Shown: in pieces, positions 58,214-64,000 of the stretch
Layout of the letters: each line of letters opens with the position of its first letter
How positions within the stretch are numbered: the first letter of the stretch is position 1
Assembly (NCBI RefSeq): GCF_012272855.1
Contig: NZ_JAAXCQ010000011.1
Location: 1-64,000 of the forward strand
Direction: 5' to 3'
From: Arenibacter sp. 6A1
GTDB taxonomy: Bacteria; Bacteroidota; Bacteroidia; Flavobacteriales; Flavobacteriaceae
DNA length: 64,000 bases
Made by a program: the position numbers and the translations under genes
The notes under the pieces: generated by a model
Told to the model about the DNA's origin: nothing
What the model saw: only the letters and a program-made list of their open reading frames with translations
The model's database searches: none

Positions 58214-59536
58214 ATGACCAAATTGTTTAAAATATTTAAAATCAGTGTATATATTGCCATAGTTCTTATTCTAGTACCAAGGATTATCTATTGGCAGCAA
58301 GAAATAGTGTGGAAGGAACAGCTAGAATATGGTATTCTATGTTTTGTATATTCTTTGGCACTTACCGCAGTAAATGTATATTTCTACGCCTATATTTCCA
58401 AGAAGTACAGTTGGGAGTTTCACCCTCAAAAAAGATTGTGGATTGGGGCCTTGGGGGCCATCGGACTTACCTTAATCGCTTTTGCTTTTGTCAGGATAGC
58501 CGTATCCTTAGGGTATTATGGTAAAACCTTTAGGGGCTTTTTAGAGAATGAGCAGTTATTTTCGTATTTAATAGCCTTGTTAATCGCTATTGTGGTCTCC
58601 TTATTTTTACATGCTTTTCATTTTTATAGGGCGCTACAGGATAACAAGGTCAAGGAACAGAAAATTATCGCAGGGACGGCATCGGCACAGTTCGATGCCC
58701 TTAAGAACCAGTTAGATCCTCATTTTTTATTTAATAGCTTAAATGTGCTTACTAGTTTAATAGAAGAAAGCCCGGACAAGGCACAGAAATTTACAGCTTC
58801 CTTATCTAAGGTATACCGCTATGTATTAGAGCAAAAGAATAAAGACCTGGTCACCGTAGATGAAGAATTGGCCTTTGCTAAAACCTTTGTTAACTTAATG
58901 AAAATGCGTTTTGAGGAGAGTATTGTTTTTGAGGTTTTAGAGAAAAGCACTAATCCAGAAGCCAAGATAGTTCCCTTGTCCTTACAGCTTTTGTTAGAAA
59001 ATGCGGTAAAACACAATGTAGTTACTGCCAAAAAGCCGTTACATATAAAGGTATATGAAGAAAAAGGGATGCTTTGTGTGAGCAATAATCTTCAAGTAAA
59101 ACAAGTCGTTAAAAAAAGTAGTGGCGTCGGTCTAAGGAACATTATGCAACGGTATCAAATATTATCGGACAGGAAGGTTGTTATTCAAAAAACAGAGACC
59201 GATTTTAGTGTACGGCTTCCCATGCTGACAAAACAATTGACCCTCATAAAATCACAGGAAGATTTTATAGAAGACAAGCGGTACCAAAAGGCCAAGGCCC
59301 GGGTAGAGGCCTTAAAAGGATTCTATGGTAATGCACTGGCATATTGTATCGTAATTCCTTTAATGGCAGTCCTTAATTATAGTACCACAAGTTTTCCATG
59401 GGTGATTTTTCCGGCCCTGGGATGGGGGTTCGGTCTACTAATGCACGGAATGGAAGTGTATGGGTATAATCCCGTCTTGGGGAAACGTTGGGAAGAACGT
59501 AAAATGAGGGAATATATGGAAGATAAGAATTTTTAG
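58214..59536 (+). CDS. LytS-type sensor histidine kinase with a C-terminal 2TM domain
   Basis: 440 aa from the ATG at 58214 (MTKLFKIFK); a GTG at 58202 would add four residues. Four membrane helices at the N-terminus (about 10-145), then a His_kinase domain with H170 in NQLDPHFLFNSLN, an ATPase domain, and a C-terminal 2TM domain (about 355-440) with RYQKAKARVEALKGFY and GKRWEERKMREYM. The fusion shows that the 2TM module works with this kinase. See the system finding. Confidence 0.93.
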   Translation: MTKLFKIFKISVYIAIVLILVPRIIYWQQEIVWKEQLEYGILCFVYSLALTAVNVYFYAYISKKYSWEFHPQKRLWIGALGAIGLTLIAFAFVRIAVSLGYYGKTFRGFLENEQLFSYLIALLIAIVVSLFLHAFHFYRALQDNKVKEQKIIAGTASAQFDALKNQLDPHFLFNSLNVLTSLIEESPDKAQKFTASLSKVYRYVLEQKNKDLVTVDEELAFAKTFVNLMKMRFEESIVFEVLEKSTNPEAKIVPLSLQLLLENAVKHNVVTAKKPLHIKVYEEKGMLCVSNNLQVKQVVKKSSGVGLRNIMQRYQILSDRKVVIQKTETDFSVRLPMLTKQLTLIKSQEDFIEDKRYQKAKARVEALKGFYGNALAYCIVIPLMAVLNYSTTSFPWVIFPALGWGFGLLMHGMEVYGYNPVLGKRWEERKMREYMEDKNF

Positions 59537-59719
59537 ACATACGTATTTTACAAAAAAGGTTCATAACAGGGATGGTCATTGCTAATACTGTCCTTTTAGG
59601 AGTTTTGTATGGCATTTGATTTTTTGGCTATGGCATGTACAAACAAGTATTGAAAAAGGAAAATTTAAATAGGGTAAGGCCAAAAATAATAGGTAGTAAC
59701 AATCCAACCCGCATACTTG

Positions 59720-59729
59720 ACAGTTCGGT
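59720..59729 (+). promoter_or_regulatory. LytTR-type site, copy C (ACAGTTCGGT)
   Basis: 66 nt before the ATG of the first stand-alone 2TM gene. It shares the ACAGTTCGGT core and the T-rich tail of copy A. A -7 element at the shared spacing is weak here. Confidence 0.5.
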
Positions 59730-59794
59730 AGTTCTTTTTTAGAGATTAACCCAGGTCTTTGGAAATTAGCAGAGTAGTTAAAAGAATAATTAAA

Positions 59795-60097
59795 ATGGAA
59801 AATACAGAGAAAGAAAATAAATACCTCCGGGCGAAGGCCAGGGTAGAAGAGATCAGGAAATTTTATTCCAATCTGAGTATGTACGTACTATTTATTTCAT
59901 TTTTGGCCTTTATTAATTACTGGACCAACGAGTGGAGCTACCCCTGGTTTCTGTGGGCGGCCTTTGGATGGGGCATAGGGGTGGTATTCCAAGCCATTAA
60001 GGTGTATCGTGGCAATTTATTCTTTGGTAAAAATTGGGAAGAACGCAAGATAAAAGAGTTTATGGAAGGCGACGATAAAAACCATAGATGGGAATAA
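59795..60097 (+). CDS. 2TM-domain protein 1
   Basis: 100 aa from the ATG at 59795; an in-frame TTG at 59759 is less likely. Start MENTEKENKYLRAKARVEEI, then two membrane helices separated by a short loop, and the closing NWEERKIKEFM. All three stand-alone proteins share [RK]AK-x-[RQ]V near the start, GWGIG or GIGIF in the second helix and WEER near the end. This is the Pfam 2TM fold, whose function is unknown. Confidence 0.9.
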   Translation: MENTEKENKYLRAKARVEEIRKFYSNLSMYVLFISFLAFINYWTNEWSYPWFLWAAFGWGIGVVFQAIKVYRGNLFFGKNWEERKIKEFMEGDDKNHRWE

Positions 60098-60111
60098 AAC
60101 AAGCTTAGATT

Positions 60112-60453
60112 ATGAAAGAGAACACAATGGAAACCGATATTGAAAAACGAAAAAGAGCCAAGAAACGCATAGAGGCATTAAAAGGGTTTTACATTCACTT
60201 AACGGCCTATATCTTGGTGAACTCTTTTGTTTCTGTAAATAAGATTGTTAGAAACTTAAATGGTGGCGAAACAATAGGAGAAGCTTTGTGGGACTTTGGC
60301 ACCTTTGCCCTATGGTTGTTTTGGGGGATTGGAATCTTCTTCCACGGGCTAAAAACCTTCGATCTAAATCCGTTTTTTAGTAAGGACTGGGAGGAGCGGC
60401 AGATAAAAAAATATATGGATGAGGAACAAAAGGATTTTGATAAATACCGATAA
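60112..60453 (+). CDS. 2TM-domain protein 2
   Basis: 113 aa. RKRAKKRIEALKGFY start, two helices with a longer loop (GGETIGEALWD), and DWEERQIKKYMDEE. Starts 15 nt after protein 1 and its stop shares one base with the start of protein 3, so all are one operon. Confidence 0.9.
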   Translation: MKENTMETDIEKRKRAKKRIEALKGFYIHLTAYILVNSFVSVNKIVRNLNGGETIGEALWDFGTFALWLFWGIGIFFHGLKTFDLNPFFSKDWEERQIKKYMDEEQKDFDKYR

Positions 60454-60803
60454 TGGAAAAATATTCATATCGCTCGGAGCGATTGGAAAAGGCCAAAAAG
60501 CAGGTGGCCAATATAAGAGGGTTTTATAGCCATCTTTGGGTATATATTCTCATTAACCTTGGTCTATTGGCAATAGGATGGTATTTGGGAGCGTATAAAG
60601 AAGGATGGTTGCAAGGCGATGAACACTTTGAACGATGGATACAATGGAATATAGGCTTAAGCCTGGTAGGTTGGGGTATAGGTGTCTTGTTACACGGTAT
60701 GATAGTCTTTGGGAGAAAGCCCCAGTGTATAAAACAATGGGAAGAACGGCAAATCCAAAAATATATGGACCAAGAAGCCTTGGAAAATAAAAAGAAACCA
60801 TAA
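60453..60803 (+). CDS. 2TM-domain protein 3
   Basis: 116 aa. LEKAKKQVANIRGFY, two helices, GWGIGVLLHGM, and QWEERQIQKYMDQ. Overlaps protein 2 by one base (TAATG). The LytTR regulator starts 90 nt on and is likely co-transcribed. Confidence 0.9.
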   Translation: MEKYSYRSERLEKAKKQVANIRGFYSHLWVYILINLGLLAIGWYLGAYKEGWLQGDEHFERWIQWNIGLSLVGWGIGVLLHGMIVFGRKPQCIKQWEERQIQKYMDQEALENKKKP

Positions 60804-60893
60804 GTCTTATGCCAAAAACAATATAGAAAGCCCGTTTATTAAAATATAATAGAACCTTAAATAAGTCGATACTAAACAACCAGCCATAAAAAA

Positions 60894-61649
60894 ATGAACG
60901 TAATAATCATTGAAGACGAAAAGCCAGCTGCCAGAAGACTGGACCGTTTGTTGCAAAAATTAAACCTAAGGGTCTCTACCATGTTACATTCAGTAGAAGA
61001 AGCTATCCTTTGGTTTCATAAAAACGAACACCCGGATTTAATATTCCTGGATATTCAGCTTTCGGACGGACTCTCTTTTGAGATTTTCGAGGCCATCGAT
61101 ATTCAAAGTTCCATTATTTTTACGACAGCTTATGACGAGTACGCTCTTCAGGCATTTAAGCTCAATAGTATAGATTACTTGCTAAAACCCATAGACGAGG
61201 AAGAATTGGAGGCTGCGGTTAAAAAGTTTCAGTTTCTCTATCCCAAAAGGCAATCCATGACCATAGATTTTGAGGATATTAAAAAAATGTTGGTCAATCC
61301 ATTGGAACGAGAATATAAGAAGCGCTTTACCGTAAATGTTGGGAAGCATATGAAAATTGTCAATGCCGATGAGATTGAATGTTTTTACAGTGAAAATAAA
61401 GGGACCTATATGGCTACCATGGAAGGTAGGAACTACTTGATGGACCTAAGCCTTGAAAATCTGGAAAACGAGCTGCAGCCAGAAATGTTTTTTAGGGTAA
61501 GCAGAAAATTCTATATCAATATCAAGTTCATAAAAGACATCATAGCATACACTAATTCTAGGTTAAAAATTAAACTCAAGAACTATAACGGTCAGGAAAT
61601 AATTGTGAGCCGAGAGCGCGTAAAAGATTTTAAACTATGGCTGGGCTAG
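60894..61649 (+). CDS. LytTR response regulator of the 2TM system
   Basis: 251 aa: receiver (phospho-acceptor D53 in IFLDIQLSDG; K in LKPIDEEELE) and a LytTR domain (about 150-250). It is the likely partner of the kinase at 58214. It may bind the ACAGTTCGGT sites, which fit the known LytTR half-site pattern. The next gene is convergent, 10 nt away. Confidence 0.94.
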   Translation: MNVIIIEDEKPAARRLDRLLQKLNLRVSTMLHSVEEAILWFHKNEHPDLIFLDIQLSDGLSFEIFEAIDIQSSIIFTTAYDEYALQAFKLNSIDYLLKPIDEEELEAAVKKFQFLYPKRQSMTIDFEDIKKMLVNPLEREYKKRFTVNVGKHMKIVNADEIECFYSENKGTYMATMEGRNYLMDLSLENLENELQPEMFFRVSRKFYINIKFIKDIIAYTNSRLKIKLKNYNGQEIIVSRERVKDFKLWLG

Positions 61650-61659
61650 TGAACTCAGT

Positions 61660-62844
61660 TTATTCCACTCGGTTTTCATCAAAGGCCGAAGGAAGCAATT
61701 TGGGAATCAATTTTATAAAAATAGGTAGCAATACAGCTCCGCCCGGGAGAATGAAAATAGCTAGGGAAGGAATGCTTTTAAAAATATCCAAGAGCTGGAT
61801 TTGTACTTTTTTACGCTCCTCCGGTGTTAATTCCTTTACCGTCGATTTTGATAATAAGGCTAGCAGTTCTTTGCTTTCCGATAGTTCCTTGAGCAATCGC
61901 TTGCTGTTTCTTAAAATAAGTTTATTCACAATTCTAGACATGCTGTCATAAAACTGTACCGCCATATTATGGTCTTTTAAATGAGGTATTTTATTGATGT
62001 TTACATCAAAAAACAAGCTTACCTCGTATAGCGATTTTGCCATGTTTGAAGGGGCAAATCCTAAATCTTTTCCGATTCCAAAAATAAACTCGGATTCCCT
62101 ATAATCCAAGGAATGGTCTTCCCACACCGTCAGACATGCCACATCTAAAAAATATTGGTTTTCATAAACCGAGAACCTTTGTGACAACTGATGGCGATAA
62201 GAACCGTCAAAATTTTTATGGTTGCTATCTATAAAAGTAAGGGAGGCCGCAAAAAGTTGTGCGAGCTTTTCATCGTTCCTATTCTTCTCCTTAGAATGTA
62301 AGGTGTGATAGGTAATATTGATAGTGATATGCTCTAAACCTTGCGCTATTTCCTTGATAGCAGGCGCACCTTCCAAATACCTTTTAAAGGCCAGTACATC
62401 TATAAAAAGTAAAGAATTGGTAATGCTGCTGTTAAAGGTTTTGCTAATAAAGCTGTCTTCTAAATAGATTCTAGAATCTAATAGTTTTTCTAATTGGTCA
62501 GAAGTTTTTTTTCCCGTTAAAATCTTATTCAAGAAGGATGTTTTGTTGACATCCAAATCCTGATAGAACTTAAAAATATGTTCTAAAAACAATGAAAAAT
62601 CATGTTCTTGGGTCTTAAAACTGTAAGTGTAATAAAGGGCTGTTAGAAGATTTAATTTAGCTTTTTCATCTTCAGACAGTGGGTGTTCACTTTCTATAAA
62701 GGCAGGTGCTTTTAGATTAATGCCGTAAACAAAACCAGCGTCCCTTAATTGGGTATATAAATCCTCAAAGGAGGTGAAATACGCTCCCTGATCCTTTATC
62801 AGAAAGCCAAACTTAGCGATCCAACCAGAGGCAGAAGGATTCAT
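61660..62844 (-). CDS. LETM1-related protein
   Basis: 394 aa from the ATG at 62844 (MNPSASGWIAKF); earlier ATGs at 62853 and 62877 are less likely. A long helical part, then a C-terminal stretch (PSLAIFILPGGAVLLPIFIKLIPKLLPSAF) like the LETM1 membrane segment. Bacteroidota proteins of this kind are called LETM1-related biofilm-associated. Function not established. Convergent with the LytTR regulator. Confidence 0.75.
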   Translation of the reverse strand: MNPSASGWIAKFGFLIKDQGAYFTSFEDLYTQLRDAGFVYGINLKAPAFIESEHPLSEDEKAKLNLLTALYYTYSFKTQEHDFSLFLEHIFKFYQDLDVNKTSFLNKILTGKKTSDQLEKLLDSRIYLEDSFISKTFNSSITNSLLFIDVLAFKRYLEGAPAIKEIAQGLEHITINITYHTLHSKEKNRNDEKLAQLFAASLTFIDSNHKNFDGSYRHQLSQRFSVYENQYFLDVACLTVWEDHSLDYRESEFIFGIGKDLGFAPSNMAKSLYEVSLFFDVNINKIPHLKDHNMAVQFYDSMSRIVNKLILRNSKRLLKELSESKELLALLSKSTVKELTPEERKKVQIQLLDIFKSIPSLAIFILPGGAVLLPIFIKLIPKLLPSAFDENRVE

Positions 62845-63020
62845 AGGTATCATATTTAGTGGGTCAAAATAAAACAAAAAATATGACTTGGTGGTCCTTT
62901 AGCGGAGATTTTGGAAAAAGGTATTTTCTTGGTGTTAACAAAATATTAACAATTAAAACCAAACCCTGAAAATTAAAGCTCCGTAGGTAAGGATGATTTT
63001 AAACCTAAAATATCTTGATC

Positions 63021-63701
63021 ATGAAAAAAACAACATTATTATTTGGACTTGCTTTTCTGGCGATGCTAGGGCTAATCATGGTTGCCGCCGACCATATAGA
63101 CGCGCCTTCCTCTAAGGGTACTACGGCAGACATTGCCGATTTTTATGGATTTGAACCTACAGAAGGTTCTGATAATACGGTTTTTGTGGTAGACCTTCAG
63201 TCGAGTGTACTTCCAGAATTAGCGTATGGCACCTTCGATGAAGAGGTATTGACCGAAATAAACATCGATACTGATGGCGATCTGATCGAAGACTTGGTCA
63301 TACAAGCTATCCCTAGAAACGGCAGAATGTACTTTTTTGGTCCGGTAACACCCGCCAAAACAGGCTTGGACAGTGAGGTATTGGTTGATGCACCTTTAGG
63401 AAGCGTTGCCATTTCTGGTGAAACGGCCGTTAAGGAAACTACGGCCAGCGGAGCAACTCTTTTTGCAGGACCACGGCAAGATCCCTTTTTCTTCGATTTC
63501 TTTCAGTTCAATGCAGTTATCGGGGGAATGGCAGCAGAAGGATTCAAAACCGCGGACGAGGCAGAAAATACCTTCGCTGGTGCCAATACCATGTCTATCG
63601 TTATAGAACTTCCAAACTCCTTATTGGGAACAACTACTGCAAGCAATGCCCTAGGTTTGTCTGTGTATAAAACTTGGGTAACCACCAATAAAAAACAATA
63701 A
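63021..63701 (+). CDS. DUF4331 exported protein
   Basis: 226 aa from the ATG at 63021; a TTG at 63015 is weaker. Signal peptide, then ADHIDAPSSKGTTADIADFYGFE, the DUF4331 start. Function unknown; the family is found in exported proteins of marine bacteria. It is followed 27 nt later by a lipoprotein that looks like a second member. Confidence 0.8.
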   Translation: MKKTTLLFGLAFLAMLGLIMVAADHIDAPSSKGTTADIADFYGFEPTEGSDNTVFVVDLQSSVLPELAYGTFDEEVLTEINIDTDGDLIEDLVIQAIPRNGRMYFFGPVTPAKTGLDSEVLVDAPLGSVAISGETAVKETTASGATLFAGPRQDPFFFDFFQFNAVIGGMAAEGFKTADEAENTFAGANTMSIVIELPNSLLGTTTASNALGLSVYKTWVTTNKKQ

Positions 63702-63728
63702 ACACCTAATAACTTAAAATATAAAATC

Positions 63729-64000
63729 ATGAAACTATATAATATAAAATATGCTGTAATGGCCGTAGTAGGCCTTATCTATTTCTCCTCTTGTAATAAC
63801 GATGACGGTGCCAGGGACCCTATGGCGATGGCCGCCTGTTATGACGGAATTATGAACGGTTCCGAGACAGGGGTAGATTGTGGAGGGGCTTGTGAGCCTT
63901 GTACTACCACTACGGATTTCTCTGGTAGTTATTCCCAAGTAGACCATATGGGGAGACCCGGAATAAATACTGTATTGGGCTTTGATATGGAAGGAGAAGC
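63729..64000 (+). CDS. DUF4331-like lipoprotein, cut by window end
   Basis: 90 codons are visible. Lipobox YFSSC, a spacer, then a cysteine-rich motif CYDGIMNGSETGVDCGG and SQVDHMGRPGINTVL, which recalls DUF4331 proteins. Partner of the preceding gene. The rest lies beyond the window. Confidence 0.65.
   Translation, partial: MKLYNIKYAVMAVVGLIYFSSCNNDDGARDPMAMAACYDGIMNGSETGVDCGGACEPCTTTTDFSGSYSQVDHMGRPGINTVLGFDMEGE

Overview
The window reads as a chromosomal piece of a marine-type flavobacterium (Bacteroidota, Flavobacteriaceae). The DNA is AT-rich, promoters follow the Bacteroidota form (TTG then TAnnTTTG), and the families are typical of the group: a hybrid two-component regulator, DUF3472, DUF2807, PspC with PadR, 2TM-domain proteins, an LETM1-related protein and DUF4331. 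I saw no rRNA, tRNA, CRISPR array, transposase or phage gene.

Region 1 (1-14.1 kb) is a galactoside-degradation locus. A broken Gfo/Idh/MocA oxidoreductase sits divergent from a one-protein hybrid regulator. Then come a DUF3472 protein, an exported GH2 beta-galactosidase, an exported M28 peptidase, a formylglycine-generating enzyme (sulfatase activator) with both catalytic cysteines, and galK-galT. Together they suggest removal of galactose from sulfated or complex galactans and entry into the Leloir pathway. A 29-nt perfect palindrome sits in the galK promoter region.

Region 2 (14.2-32.5 kb) is a stress island: a TerB-like protein, an HMA-like protein, a ROK kinase, CbpM/CbpA, two related small helical proteins, a PAS kinase with a receiver-CRP fusion regulator, five two-domain universal stress proteins, thioredoxin, a porin with a BCCT betaine-type transporter, an MBL/beta-CASP protein and thioredoxin reductase. 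Four copies of TGAT-N4-ATCA lie 58-65 nt upstream of start codons in this island. Each is at the same distance (29.5 nt) from a TAnnTTTG-like element, which outlines a local regulon probably run by the receiver-CRP protein.

Region 3 (32.5-57.3 kb) is mostly housekeeping and accessory genes: dipeptide epimerase with an AONS-like enzyme, PadR-PspC-DUF2807, NudK, MsrA, a PBP4-type peptidase, OxyR divergent from Dps, DoxX, three small exported proteins, a HisKA_2 kinase with a LytTR regulator, an EEP hydrolase with PaiB and RpiA, a DEAD-box helicase and a FAD dehydrogenase. Two 80-nt GC-rich dispersed repeats (74 of 80 identical, opposite orientation) lie between genes.

Region 4 (57.4-64 kb) carries a LytS-type kinase with a C-terminal 2TM domain, three stand-alone 2TM proteins and a LytTR regulator. 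Three copies of ACAGTTCGGT lie 66-69 nt upstream of start codons, one before each operon and one pointing the other way. This looks like a self-regulated membrane signalling system of unknown function. An LETM1-related protein and two DUF4331 proteins (the last cut by the window end) close the window.
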